A DNA stretch of 48,218 bases from CAZCTC01 sp964501335 (GCA_964501335.1 CAZCTC010000060.1:1-48218); one strand, 5' to 3'; positions 39,401 through 48,183 are shown, counted from the stretch's first letter. Numbers and translations are program-made. Notes: generated by a model not told the origin, from the sequence alone.

Positions 39401-41441
39401 CGGCCGGTTGCCCGCCGAAAGCCCCTGCATTCATCGCCCCCCTATTCATCGGAGAGAAGGCAAAGGCTTCGGGCGGCGGCGGCGCAAAGCGGATTTCCCG
39501 GTCGGTGACGATTTTCTTCATTTCGGAAAGGCTGGTCGTCAGGGTCACGGCCGTTTGTTGCGTTTCCTGCTCAATTTTGGCTAAGGCCTCATCACTCTGA
39601 GCCGTCTTTTCTTTTTGTTCGGCAATCGTCGCTTCGGTAGCCGCAGACTGTTCCTTCGTAGAAGTAAAGGTTTCGTCCTGGACCGCTTGCAGCGTTCCTT
39701 CCAATTTCTTCGTTTCCGGGGCCATCTTGCCGTCGCCAGGTTCCAGCTTAACTTTAGCCTCGACCTCAGCTTTGGCCGCTCCGGCTTTATCGACCGCACC
39801 TTTTTCGGTTTCAGCCCCGGCTTTATCCGGCGGCGTGGCGGTTGGGGCAGTTTCCGGCTTCTTTTCGGCAGGTTGAGCTACCTGAGGCGCCGCAGCTTTT
39901 TCCTCCGGCTTCTTGCTTTCCGGATCGGCAGCCGCTTTGGCTTCCGCTTCAGTGCCCGGAACGCCGGCTTGAGGGCCGGCTTTCGCCTCCAGCGGCGATT
40001 TTTCGGCGGCCAGCCCCGGATTCTTCATACCGGGATCAGCCGGTGTCTTCGCTTCGGCCGTTGACTCCGGCATCGTTCCAGCCGGCAGCCGGCCGGGTTG
40101 CGCTTCGTTCTCTTTATTTGCCGGGGCCTTTCCGGAGAAAGCGCCCATCTGAGCCGTCGGATCGCCGGTTGTAACGGCCGGATCTTGAGGAGTCGGGAGA
40201 TTCAGCCCCTTGAGTTTGCCGGTAGCCTTGATCCCGCCCGGCTTCGTGCCGGAAAAGATATCCTGAGGCGTCGGCTGCGATAGCCCCGCGGCGCCAGACT
40301 TCTGGGGTTTAACAATTTCAATTTCAGGGCGAACATTGACTCCAGTCACAGGTTCCGGCTGCGCCGCCCTTTGCACTTCGGGATCCACCTTGCGGGAGAC
40401 CTTCTTCCGTTTCAGCGATCCGGCTCCCCCCTGTTGCACGACATGGGTCAACTCATGCGCCATCAGCCGGCGACCTTCCGGCGTCCCCGGTTGATACTCG
40501 CCGGAATTGAAAGCCACATCGCTGCCCACCGTAAACGCACGGGCCTGAAGATCACGGCTTAATTGAACAGCATCGCCGTCTGAATGAACCCGGACATTAC
40601 TGAGATCGACTCCCATACGGGGCTCAAAGAAATCCCGTTCCGAATCCGGCAGGGGCCGACCTCCGCCCCGCATCTGTTGGATTTTGGTCTCGATCTGAGG
40701 CGTGGTCTGCGGCGCATTAACACCCTTACGTTGTAAACGAGAAATCGTATCACCCGGAGTCTTATCCGGATCTTCAGGGGGAGTAGCACGGCCCGGCATG
40801 CGCATCACTTCATCCGCCACGCGATCAGCTTCCACTTCATAGGGATCACCTGGCTGACTGACGGAAAGCTTGGGCTGCACAGCGGGTACATTTTTCACAA
40901 CAGCAGGCTGAACCTTTGCCTGAACGGTCGGTTGAGAGGGTTTTGCAGCAGAAATAGACTGAGGCTTCGCCTGAACGGCGGGAGCGGATTGCGGTTTTGA
41001 CTGCACGGTGGGCGTCGGCTGCGGGTTGGCAGCCGGCGGAGAAGTCGGCTTGACCAGAGTTTCAGGAAGGGGCGGCAATCCCTGCTTTTCCTGCAGCAAC
41101 TCCATCGGAGCTGTTTTTTTGTCTTCCACAGCACGAGAGACTGTTTTCTCAGGCGCCGGGCTTTCAGTCGTGGTGGCCGGAGAAGCGGCCAATGTTTTTA
41201 CCAGAGTTTGAACGTGGGTATTGCCCTGAGTCTGGTTGATGTGCTCGACCGCCGCCTGACGTTGAACGGCATGAAGACGATTGAGGGTTGAAGCCTGAGC
41301 CTCAACCGTCCCCCCACTGTAAAGCATGGCCGGATCGATTCCGGCAACCTCCAAAGGAGAAGGTTGAACTTGAGGTTTGGCAACCTCCGGCGAATGCTTC
41401 TTCTCGGCTTGCTTCTCGCTGGCATGATTAGGACGACCCAT
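36468..41441 (-). CDS. Giant DUF4157 (HELTH) effector/polymorphic toxin-like protein
   Basis: 1657 residues. 1-70 basic; about 70-230 Pro/Gln/Lys-rich repeats (VQAKPQS type); about 235-345 DUF4157, ending in the metalloprotease-like H329-E-L-T-H333 (RRLMAHELTHVVQQGG). Then a long low-complexity Pro/Ala/Glu region, a very long coiled coil (about 740-1200, rich in T, D, A, Q), a glycine-rich hydrophobic segment (IVVAVVVMVLVAVTGGVAGF), and a C-terminal domain with two 45-bp DNA repeats (37174-37218, 37219-37263) and an unidentified end (RNHHQRIYDNVTG, GQGYIPEWHAFNG). DUF4157 proteins are commonly cargo of extracellular contractile injection systems or polymorphic toxins. No such structural genes are here. 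ATG 41441 behind GGGGGA is preferred over TTG 41462. Confidence 0.8.
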   Translation of the reverse strand: MGRPNHASEKQAEKKHSPEVAKPQVQPSPLEVAGIDPAMLYSGGTVEAQASTLNRLHAVQRQAAVEHINQTQGNTHVQTLVKTLAASPATTTESPAPEKTVSRAVEDKKTAPMELLQEKQGLPPLPETLVKPTSPPAANPQPTPTVQSKPQSAPAVQAKPQSISAAKPSQPTVQAKVQPAVVKNVPAVQPKLSVSQPGDPYEVEADRVADEVMRMPGRATPPEDPDKTPGDTISRLQRKGVNAPQTTPQIETKIQQMRGGGRPLPDSERDFFEPRMGVDLSNVRVHSDGDAVQLSRDLQARAFTVGSDVAFNSGEYQPGTPEGRRLMAHELTHVVQQGGAGSLKRKKVSRKVDPEVQRAAQPEPVTGVNVRPEIEIVKPQKSGAAGLSQPTPQDIFSGTKPGGIKATGKLKGLNLPTPQDPAVTTGDPTAQMGAFSGKAPANKENEAQPGRLPAGTMPESTAEAKTPADPGMKNPGLAAEKSPLEAKAGPQAGVPGTEAEAKAAADPESKKPEEKAAAPQVAQPAEKKPETAPTATPPDKAGAETEKGAVDKAGAAKAEVEAKVKLEPGDGKMAPETKKLEGTLQAVQDETFTSTKEQSAATEATIAEQKEKTAQSDEALAKIEQETQQTAVTLTTSLSEMKKIVTDREIRFAPPPPEAFAFSPMNRGAMNAGAFGGQPAGAETAEAEPQTEAAGTTPDQQAETAQPQQPAEDGPSGEKEGDGPADKILQEFISRNLGRASQISALAQSASSKINPASTAAQGAVQTSITKNLTTIKTSIDKARATAQTDADTAINTIETGFQTSLTNLQTATDDAKKKVEDDYTTKNTDLDTAETDALKAVDDRFLTAQNDIAAATTAAIGDLDKLCQDAITAVTAQYQGKKADPILEGASYYQDKIKAATDAANQVKEAYKQEFQKQGDDVAAQLPDGKPDVVTTVQEQIQTARTQLTTERDAAVKAIDDSHTSSVTAVTDAHDAQLKIVNDGLTATLTSLQDLETSLNTQVNTQGAQKKSAIAAEAQQQISSVQSTGARLAEELTNAVNECAEKARNIPSPDPKKLKKILDAEQQKLDGLAGQLQGQLEQQIDAAGQSVHAKATAGSLALDQIGQGVTASVDPISTGFTETTTTASTTATTTYTDTETAHKTLADDRAQQAIDKFTTDYETCTTNLEAVSTALDEQLTAFVNDTFKKGLDDAKPQFSTQCQAEAQKAADQVQPLWATVVKILIAIVVAVVVMVLVAVTGGVAGFFLGLFLAAVVGAIGGVASNGIDNIVAGKDFFENAGQAALIGAIDGALQFVGGKLTAGLTKGMTNALGKTLVGIGVDTVIDTTNACIGSAIKGEFKPENIIGEFAKALLMNVATAGLQAGFEKAGKFLGKFDIPGKIGNLPFVKKAGDMFNGMKNKLVTKMGDMFNGIKSKLATKMGDLFDKVKSNPIVTKMLDFKNSAAKFLNPSQMTKDDFLKVFGGNGKTTIPLRNHHQRIYDNVTGNKAQMIGTNPIKYNNHFRNLVGRDLRVKGQGYIPEWHAFNGIDPKAKAYLEQNGIKVVDYQDIARKVNGVIDTVKDVAGKGKWLLDKVNDAVWKKDVTGDDIKKVIGEEIEKNGIKETVKAQYPNIAGDVNSAVWGNPYQKDADNNVKETPEFKFDSPLANQPVPATGGQP

Positions 41442-41642
41442 TTTTCCCCCATAGGTTGGCAATAAACAACAATGTTGAAAGCAAATAATTCAAAAGGGAT
41501 TTTTGGTTGAATTGGGCGAGGAAGAATGCGTAGTAGGTGTGATCGCAAACTAGGATCAGAAAAACGGGGGCACAATATGAATAACTATTTAGATACTATA
41601 CGGATACTATTATAACTCAAGTGGCTACTTTTAATAGCCTGC

Positions 41643-41671
41643 CTGCAAATTTAAGCAAGAAATGCTATAAT
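41643..41671 (+). promoter_or_regulatory. Promoter for the cyclase-AAA-TPR gene
   Basis: CTGCAA (41643-41648), 17 bp, TATAAT (41666-41671) with TG one base before (extended -10). GAGGAG and ATG 41706 follow. The rest of the 264-bp divergent gap shows no clear promoter for the DUF4157 gene. Confidence 0.6.
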
Positions 41672-41705
41672 TTCAGCAACGGACCAACCCCATGAGGAGT
41701 CACCC

Positions 41706-44700
41706 ATGACTTTATTGCCGACTTTGCAGAGCTATGTACCTGTACTCATCACCCGGCGGTTGGCCACCGATATCACCCCCGTCAACCAACCCACCGCCGA
41801 GCATTTTGCGGCGGCCACGCTCTTTGCCGATATCTCCGGCTTCACCCAACTTACCGAACGACTTGCCCGGCAGGGACCGGTCGGCACCGAACAACTTTCC
41901 AATCTGCTTAATACCTACTTCGGAAAACTTACCGATCTGATCCTGGCCCATGGCGGCGATGTGGTCAAATTTGCCGGTGATGCCGTTATCGCACTCTGGC
42001 CAACCCTGACGGAACCGCTGCCCACAGTGACTCAACGCGCCGCGCAATGTGCCCTGGAATTCCAGGAGACCTTACGCCGCGATGAATACCTGGGTGGAGA
42101 GCCGTTACGGCTACGTACCGCCGTGGGGGCAGGAGAATTAACGGCCTTGCATGTCGGCGGAGAATTCCAACGCTGGGAATTCATGCTGGCCGGCGCTCCT
42201 CTGGTTCAGGTCGGCCTGGCTCAAAAACAGGTCCAACCGGGCCAGGTCGCCCTCGCGCCCGAAGCCTGGGAATTGATCCGCACCGTCTGCCGCACCGAAC
42301 CCTTGCCGGAATCGGCCCAACAGTTACTCGCCGTCACAACCCCACTGCCCACCCACCCGCTCATCTATCCACCGTTGCCGCCCACAGCCGAAGCCGCTTT
42401 ATGGGGTTACATTCCCGGCGCAATCCGGGCCCGTCTGATAGCAGGACAGAGCGATTGGCTGGCCGAACTCCGCACCCTGACCATCCTCTTCATTAACCTG
42501 CCGGGCCTTGATTATTCCACCCCTCTGGATAAAACCCAGCAGATCATGCAAACCATCCAGCAAACGCTCTATCAATACGAAGGCAGCGTCAACAAAATCA
42601 GTGTCGATGAAAAAGGAATCACCATCGTCGCCGCACTTGGATTACCGCCCCTGGCACACGAAGACGACGCTCCCCGCGCCGTCCGGGCAGCACTCGCCAT
42701 TCAAACCGCCCTTGGCACCCTGGAAATGCCCTGTGCTCTGGGAATCACCACCGGACGGGTCTTCTGCGGTGTCGTCGGCAGCTCCCGGCGGCGCGAATAC
42801 ACCATCATGGGCGACACGGTAAATCTGGCGGCGCGCCTGATGCAGGCCGCCCTCCACCATCCGGCCGGCTCTCTGCTCTGCGATGCAGCCACCTGTCAGG
42901 CCGCCCACACATACTTTGCCTTTGAGAAATTACCCTCGATCATGGTCAAAGGCAAAGCCGAACCGGTCACCCTCTACCGCCCCCTCGAACCGACCCGCCA
43001 GAACCACTGCACCGAACCCTCCACGGAAACCCTGGTGGGACGAATAAGCGAGCTGAATCAGTTACGCGCTCACCTTGCCGCCCTTCAAACCGGACAAAGC
43101 AGCGTTGTTTTACTGGAAGGCGAAGCAGGAATTGGAAAATCGCACCTGACACGAGCCTTTTTGCAGGAAGTAACCCAACGGGAGATCTCACTCTGGTCCG
43201 GCGGCGGAGAATCGATCAATAAAGGAACCCCCTACTATGCCTGGCGCGCCATCCTGACCCGGTTGATGGCACAAACCGGCGGCAATGCCCTCCCCCTCTC
43301 AGAAAATCCGGATCGCTGGACAGCCTGGCTGAAGGACGAAATCCCTTCCCTGATTCGATTGGCCCCTTTGCTCAAAAATATTCTGCCGTTGGACTGGGAC
43401 GACAACGCCTTCACCGCCCAACTCAACGGCGAAATCCGCGCCGCAAATACCCGCGATCTGTTGATCGCCGTATTACGGCGCTTGACTGAGCCCGGACCGA
43501 TCGTTCTGGTATTGGAAGATGCCCATTGGTTGGATTCAGCCTCCTGGATGTTGTTGCGCAGTGTGCAACGGAAAATCCAGCCCTTATTGATCCTCCTGGT
43601 TTCCCGCCCATTGGAATCAACCGGGCGGGAAAATTTTCACCCCTTCGCCGCCCTGCCCGGAACCCTGCATCTGACCTTACAACGATTGCCGCCGGCCGAA
43701 CTGGAGGCACTCGTTTGCCACAGCCTGAACCTGACCACCCTCCCCCCCTCCGTTAAAACCCTGATCGCCCGCGCTGAAGGGCATCCCCTCTTCGGCCGGG
43801 AACTGGCCTACGCCTTGCAAACCGCCGGTCTGCTGCAAACCCCGGCAAAATCAGGCCCTTCGATTAGCGAGATAGAAGAACTGCCCGATTTTAATTTTCC
43901 GGCCACCATTCAAGGCGTGATCACCAGCCGCATCGACCGGCTCCCGCCCTCAGCCCAACTCACGCTGAAAGTTGCCAGCACGATCGGACGCGAATTTACG
44001 CTCTCCCTGCTCCAGGAAATCTATCCGCTCCCCGAAGAACGGGACCGGTTGCCGGCCAATCTCGAAATATTAGCCGACGCCAATCTGACCCTGCCGGTAC
44101 AGACCGAACCGACACCCCTCTATGCCTTCCAACACAGCCTGATCCAGGATGCCGCCTACAACCTGCTCCCTTACAGCCAGCGTCGCTTGTTACATCAAAC
44201 AATTGGAGAATGGTACGAAACCAACTATGCCGGCGAACTGGCTCCTTACTACACCGTGCTGGCCCATCACTGGCGACATGCCATCGCCCAGGAACGCCAT
44301 GAGCCCGGCCCGACGATCAAAAGTCTCTATTACCTGGAACATGCCGGGGTCCAGGCCCTGCAAGCGGGCGCCTATCGCGAAGCCATTCGCTTTCTAAGTA
44401 AAGCCATCGAGATCAGCAAAAACTACACCGACCTTTATCCAATGCTCAATTTTCAACCCGGTTGCAGCCTTACCATTCAACGCGGCCATCTCTCCAGTCT
44501 ATTGAGCATGGCCTACAAAAGCCTGGGTGATTTGACCCAATGTCTGGAACATGGCCGCCTGGCCCTGATAGAACTGGGGCAACCCGAACCGACCGGGAGC
44601 TGGGAACTTAGATTCAAGATGGCGGAACAGGCGGCCGGCCATATCTTCCTTCGCCTCTTTCCTCCCCAGAAAACCAGTCCCTATGCATTGACCTCCCTGT

Positions 44701-45914
44701 GGACAGAACTGAGCCGCACCTATTACAACCTGCAACAGGTCTATTTCTTTACCAATCAAATGCTCCAGGCCTATTATGTCGGCTTCTGCAATATCCAACT
44801 GCTGGAATCCATGATCAAAACCACGCCCTACAGTCAAAAACCCCTGGCCGTTCCCAAAATAGATTTCTCCATTTCCTCCAATACGCCCCTGCTGCCCAGT
44901 TTGGGGCAGGCCTACGCCGGTTATGCTGTGGGCATGGCCACATTGCAGCTGTTTAAGCTGGCAGAATCTTACAGCCATCAGGCTTTGCTTATCGCCGATC
45001 GCCTGTCGAACCAACCCGACATCCAGGCCGATATCTTACAGGTAACAAGCCTCTACTATCTGCAATGCGGACAATGGCCCAAAGCCCTCAGTATCCTGAA
45101 ACCGGCTCTGGAACTGACAGCCCGGATCAACGATCGCGCCCATAGGGGATACATTCTGGTCGCCATGGGCAATATCGCTTTTTATCAAGGATATCCCCAA
45201 CAGGTCACAGCGCTGGGGCAACAACTTTGCGAACTGGGGCAACACGGCGACAACCCACAACAACTGGCCTGGGGATACAATTTATTGGGAATGGGAGCGT
45301 TGTTAAAAGGAGAGATCGAGCAGTCTATCGCCCAATTCCAAAAAGCCCATATCTACCTGTCGGCCGGACAGGATCACACTTCCACCCAATTACAGATGGG
45401 ACTGCTGACTCTGGCACAACTGGAAGCGGGAGATTATGAAAACGCCCAAGAAACAGCCGCTGAAACGCTCATCCTGTTGAGAAAAACGGTCAGCTTCTCT
45501 TATACCCAGGTCGAAAGTTATCGGGGCATCGTCATGGCCGCCCTGGTGACCTGGGAACGCGCGCTGCAACAGAATCGACCTCACCAGGAATGCCTCCGCC
45601 TGCAAACTCACGCATGGCAAATTCAACAACAATTTCGCTCCATTGCCAACCGCTTTACCTTTGCCCGCCCCCTGGTCTGGTACTATCAAGGATACTGGAA
45701 CTGGCTGGCCGGAAAAACCACCGCCGCCCTGAGAGACTGGTATAAGGGATTGGCCTCTGCCCGGGAAAAACAGATGCATTACACTGAGACCCGGCTTCTA
45801 CAAACGCTGGCCGAACACCTTCCCCCTACCGATCCACGGCAGATCTCCTATGCCGAAGCTGCCGCCGACGGATGGAAACGGCTGGAGGTCAAAAGGCCCT
45901 GCCGATATATCTAA
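41706..45914 (+). CDS. Soluble-adenylyl-cyclase-like protein (two cyclase domains, AAA, TPR)
   Basis: 1402 residues. Class III cyclase domain 1 (about 35-170) has both metal Asp residues, D42 (LFADISGFT) and D92 (KFAGDAVIALW). Domain 2 (about 258-410) lacks the first Asp (LFINLPGL) but keeps NKISVDEKG and the substrate-side GRVFCGVVGSSRRREYTIMG and VNLAARLM. The two together can thus form one active site, as in mammalian sAC. A STAND/AAA-type ATPase follows with Walker A GEAGIGKS (472-479) and Walker B LVLEDAHWLD, then winged-helix and TPR-like helices to the end. Known architecture of bacterial cyclase-ATPase regulators. Product (cAMP) and trigger are inferred. ATG 41706 has GAGGAG upstream. 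Confidence 0.9.
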   Translation: MTLLPTLQSYVPVLITRRLATDITPVNQPTAEHFAAATLFADISGFTQLTERLARQGPVGTEQLSNLLNTYFGKLTDLILAHGGDVVKFAGDAVIALWPTLTEPLPTVTQRAAQCALEFQETLRRDEYLGGEPLRLRTAVGAGELTALHVGGEFQRWEFMLAGAPLVQVGLAQKQVQPGQVALAPEAWELIRTVCRTEPLPESAQQLLAVTTPLPTHPLIYPPLPPTAEAALWGYIPGAIRARLIAGQSDWLAELRTLTILFINLPGLDYSTPLDKTQQIMQTIQQTLYQYEGSVNKISVDEKGITIVAALGLPPLAHEDDAPRAVRAALAIQTALGTLEMPCALGITTGRVFCGVVGSSRRREYTIMGDTVNLAARLMQAALHHPAGSLLCDAATCQAAHTYFAFEKLPSIMVKGKAEPVTLYRPLEPTRQNHCTEPSTETLVGRISELNQLRAHLAALQTGQSSVVLLEGEAGIGKSHLTRAFLQEVTQREISLWSGGGESINKGTPYYAWRAILTRLMAQTGGNALPLSENPDRWTAWLKDEIPSLIRLAPLLKNILPLDWDDNAFTAQLNGEIRAANTRDLLIAVLRRLTEPGPIVLVLEDAHWLDSASWMLLRSVQRKIQPLLILLVSRPLESTGRENFHPFAALPGTLHLTLQRLPPAELEALVCHSLNLTTLPPSVKTLIARAEGHPLFGRELAYALQTAGLLQTPAKSGPSISEIEELPDFNFPATIQGVITSRIDRLPPSAQLTLKVASTIGREFTLSLLQEIYPLPEERDRLPANLEILADANLTLPVQTEPTPLYAFQHSLIQDAAYNLLPYSQRRLLHQTIGEWYETNYAGELAPYYTVLAHHWRHAIAQERHEPGPTIKSLYYLEHAGVQALQAGAYREAIRFLSKAIEISKNYTDLYPMLNFQPGCSLTIQRGHLSSLLSMAYKSLGDLTQCLEHGRLALIELGQPEPTGSWELRFKMAEQAAGHIFLRLFPPQKTSPYALTSLWTELSRTYYNLQQVYFFTNQMLQAYYVGFCNIQLLESMIKTTPYSQKPLAVPKIDFSISSNTPLLPSLGQAYAGYAVGMATLQLFKLAESYSHQALLIADRLSNQPDIQADILQVTSLYYLQCGQWPKALSILKPALELTARINDRAHRGYILVAMGNIAFYQGYPQQVTALGQQLCELGQHGDNPQQLAWGYNLLGMGALLKGEIEQSIAQFQKAHIYLSAGQDHTSTQLQMGLLTLAQLEAGDYENAQETAAETLILLRKTVSFSYTQVESYRGIVMAALVTWERALQQNRPHQECLRLQTHAWQIQQQFRSIANRFTFARPLVWYYQGYWNWLAGKTTAALRDWYKGLASAREKQMHYTETRLLQTLAEHLPPTDPRQISYAEAAADGWKRLEVKRPCRYI

Positions 45915-45953
45915 AACACCTCAATAAACACAAACCAGCCTCCCACAAAGGGC

Positions 45954-45969
45954 TTTTTACCGGTAAAAA
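45954..45969. promoter_or_regulatory. 16-bp perfect palindrome before a promoter
   Basis: TTTTTACCGGTAAAAA, 11 bases upstream of a -35 box. It could be an operator for the downstream gene; as a hairpin it has no loop. Confidence 0.3.
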
Positions 45970-45980
45970 ATACTTCCTGA

Positions 45981-46008
45981 TTGCAAAACAAAGGGAAGAC
46001 ACTATAAT
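45981..46008 (+). promoter_or_regulatory. Promoter for the zinc-ribbon membrane protein
   Basis: TTGCAA (45981-45986), 16 bp, TATAAT (46003-46008), then AAGGAGAA at 46033-46040. Confidence 0.6.
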
Positions 46009-46044
46009 CGCCCCCAATCCATACCGTTCCAGAAGGAGAAATTT

Positions 46045-46716
46045 GTGAAAATGCAGAACTGGACCTGCAAAAACTGTGGTGCGCCGCTGGGTCTCAACAA
46101 TGTGCAACCAGCCATGAACATGATCCAATGTACCCATTGTGGAAGCGTCTATCTTCTACCGGGAACCAATACCGCGCCCACAACCCCAAATCGTACCCCC
46201 ATCCCCATGCCGGCCCATTTCAATATCTACTCGACTTCCAGTGGAATCCAGCTCTCCTACAAATGGAATCCCGTAACCGGATGGGTACTTCTGATTGCAG
46301 GCGCCATCTGGACCCTGACCACACTCCCCTCACTCGTGTTCCTCTGTTTTTCTATTCCCTTTCTGGTTGGAGGAATAGCCATGATCTATGCAGGAGCGGC
46401 TTACCTGAAAAACAGCACCCACATCCGCATTGATCAGGGACAGCTGACCACCTGGAGCGAACCGCTCCCCTGGTTTGGGCAATCCCGCACGCTGCCGGCA
46501 GGAGAAATCACCCAGATCTACTGCAAAGAACATATTTCCCGCACCAAAAACGGCCACCATTACAGCTATGAAGTGTATATGACGCTGCGCAGCGGACAAA
46601 ATGAAAAGCTGCTGGGCGGATTCAACAATGCGGAAGCGGCGCTCTTCATTGAACAAACCCTCGAAAAACAGCTGGGCATCCAGGATCAAGCCATGCCGGG
46701 AGAACTTCACCGTTAA
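46045..46716 (+). CDS. Zinc-ribbon membrane protein
   Basis: 223 residues. An N-terminal zinc ribbon (CKNCG and CTHCG, about residues 8-31), a Pro/Thr linker, two membrane helices (about 80-98 and 103-122), then a cytosolic beta-rich domain (about 125-205) resembling a PH-like fold (HIRIDQGQLTTWSEPLPWFG). No family name is certain. The start is GTG 46045 (6 bases after GGAG) or ATG 46051. It has its own promoter. Confidence 0.75.
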   Translation: MKMQNWTCKNCGAPLGLNNVQPAMNMIQCTHCGSVYLLPGTNTAPTTPNRTPIPMPAHFNIYSTSSGIQLSYKWNPVTGWVLLIAGAIWTLTTLPSLVFLCFSIPFLVGGIAMIYAGAAYLKNSTHIRIDQGQLTTWSEPLPWFGQSRTLPAGEITQIYCKEHISRTKNGHHYSYEVYMTLRSGQNEKLLGGFNNAEAALFIEQTLEKQLGIQDQAMPGELHR

Positions 46717-46730
46717 GAGATAAAAAAGGC

Positions 46731-46768
46731 GGGGTTTTCGACGGCTTCAGAAAGCCGCCGAAAACCCC
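46731..46768 (+). repeat. 38-nt hairpin between convergent genes
   Basis: Arms GGGGTTTTCGACGGCTT, loop CAGA, complement with one mismatch (A opposite C). Confidence 0.75.
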
Positions 46769-46779
46769 AACAAAGAACT

Positions 46780-47382
46780 CTATTTTCCCCACTCGCTTTC
46801 CGCAATTTCCAACACCTTGAATCGACACCAGAAATCCTTGCCGATCGGACTACAGGCATAGACTCCAATCTCATAAACCTCCGTCGGCACATGCAGATGA
46901 GCGATCCGTAACTGGAACCATGCCGCCCCATCAAAGGAACTCTCCAGCAAAAAATCGCTGCCGCGCCGCTGAATGCGGTACCACATCTCCCGATGATCCG
47001 GTGTAATGTCCTGCGTGGCCCAATCCGAATAGCCCAGATTGGTCACCACCGATCCCAACCGGCTGCAATGCTCGTTTTCATACTCCGTCGACGCCTTGAT
47101 CCAGTTCTGGCTGTCGAGCCGCACCATCAATCCACACTGATCGTACATGGTGCGCGGTTGGAATTCTACCCGCGTCATCAACGAAAAATCGCCGGCCCGC
47201 CGGGTCAACAGGCAATGGCCGTCGTCACGTTCAAAACCATAATGGGTCCGCTGCCAGAAATCGCTCTTCTCGTCCGTGAAGATCTCCAGCCCGGTCCCTA
47301 CATGATAACGGGCCGGCTCATGAAACCAGTAAAAATCGGCCGGTAAAGCCGTCTGTAGAAATTGTTCCTTGAATAACATCAT
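46780..47382 (-). CDS. DUF1349 concanavalin-like beta-sandwich protein
   Basis: 200 residues, soluble, all-beta, with the DUF1349 pattern: DFWQRTHYGFERDDGHCLL, DFSLMTRVEFQPRTMYDQCG, MVRLDSQNWIKASTEYEN, EMWYRIQRRGSDFLLESSFD. A lectin/glucanase-like fold of unknown function, often a regulator of small-molecule utilisation. GAGGAGC precedes the ATG. It lies 6 bases after the ASCH gene, in one operon with the two genes upstream. Confidence 0.85.
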   Translation of the reverse strand: MMLFKEQFLQTALPADFYWFHEPARYHVGTGLEIFTDEKSDFWQRTHYGFERDDGHCLLTRRAGDFSLMTRVEFQPRTMYDQCGLMVRLDSQNWIKASTEYENEHCSRLGSVVTNLGYSDWATQDITPDHREMWYRIQRRGSDFLLESSFDGAAWFQLRIAHLHVPTEVYEIGVYACSPIGKDFWCRFKVLEIAESEWGK

Positions 47383-47388
47383 CGCTCC

Positions 47389-47856
47389 TCAGTAAACTAC
47401 CTCAAAGGTTTCGCAGACCACCGGCATGGTCTCTTCAAACTGTCGACCGATCTCTTGAAGGGCGCGGGGGAAATAGGACCGATGCGCCCGGCGCCAGTAT
47501 TCCAGCGAGGAATCGCCTTCTCCTTCACGGGCCGCAAACTCCGCCGTGACCTCGTTAAACGGCACGATCTCGATTCCGGTCGTCTGGATAATGCACTGCG
47601 CCTCTCCTGCCCAATCGATAATCACACTGTAATCACCGACTGCCGGCATCGGCTCCACCCCCGCCTCAAAAGTCCAGTAAGCGCTGGCCGTCGCCCGCTT
47701 GCGCCCGGCCTTTACCAGATCGGCCAGTTCCCGGGCATCCGGCTCGTTATCGCAAAAAGACCACGCCGTGAAGGTCTTCTCCGTGCTGTCCATTTCTTCG
47801 CCCAGAGAATGAAGATAGGCCGCCCACATGGCATAGACTGACTCTGAATATTGCAT
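47389..47856 (-). CDS. ASCH-domain protein
   Basis: 155 residues with the ASCH fold signature (KTFTAWSFCDNEPDARELAD, LVKAGRKRATASAYWTFEAG, VGDYSVIIDW, SLEYWRRAHRSYF). ASCH domains bind RNA or modified nucleosides; the YhfF-like branch includes N4-acetylcytidine hydrolases. The catalytic Lys/Thr are plausible in GRKRATAS, but this is not proven. GGGAGAG precedes the ATG. Confidence 0.85.
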   Translation of the reverse strand: MQYSESVYAMWAAYLHSLGEEMDSTEKTFTAWSFCDNEPDARELADLVKAGRKRATASAYWTFEAGVEPMPAVGDYSVIIDWAGEAQCIIQTTGIEIVPFNEVTAEFAAREGEGDSSLEYWRRAHRSYFPRALQEIGRQFEETMPVVCETFEVVY

Positions 47857-47871
47857 AATGAACTCTCCCGC

Positions 47872-48102
47872 TTATTGGTTTAATGCCGACTTGAGGGCAT
47901 TCAGGTCATCTTCGCCTAGATAAAGCCCCACATAGCCACAATTCAGGCAAATAAAGCTGCTGGGGAAATAGGGGGGATCGAAAAACCCAGTCTTCTTCCA
48001 GGGTCTGACTGAAATTTTATGAGAATTGGCGACTACTACCTTGGCCATCTCCAGCTCCAGACTGCCGCACATCGGGCATTTCGGCGTCGTCTTTTCTACC
48101 AT
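47872..48102 (-). CDS. Small zinc-ribbon protein
   Basis: 76 residues with two CxxC pairs (CPMCG near the start, CLNCG near residue 53) and a helical end (LGEDDLNALKSALNQ). A zinc-ribbon of the kind found as a nucleic-acid or protein-binding adaptor; no specific role is visible. First gene of a three-gene minus-strand operon, with AAAAGGAA upstream. Confidence 0.75.
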   Translation of the reverse strand: MVEKTTPKCPMCGSLELEMAKVVVANSHKISVRPWKKTGFFDPPYFPSSFICLNCGYVGLYLGEDDLNALKSALNQ

Positions 48103-48183
48103 CGCTGATTCCTTTTCCTGTTCTGCTTAAATTTCCCGCATAAACTGTCTTGAAAATAAGCCCCCGTGCAAAAATCTCCCCGA

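Noticed and set aside
35650..41441. Complete contractile injection system locus
   Set aside because: No sheath, tube, baseplate, spike or AAA-loader genes are present; only the DUF4157 protein and its partner.
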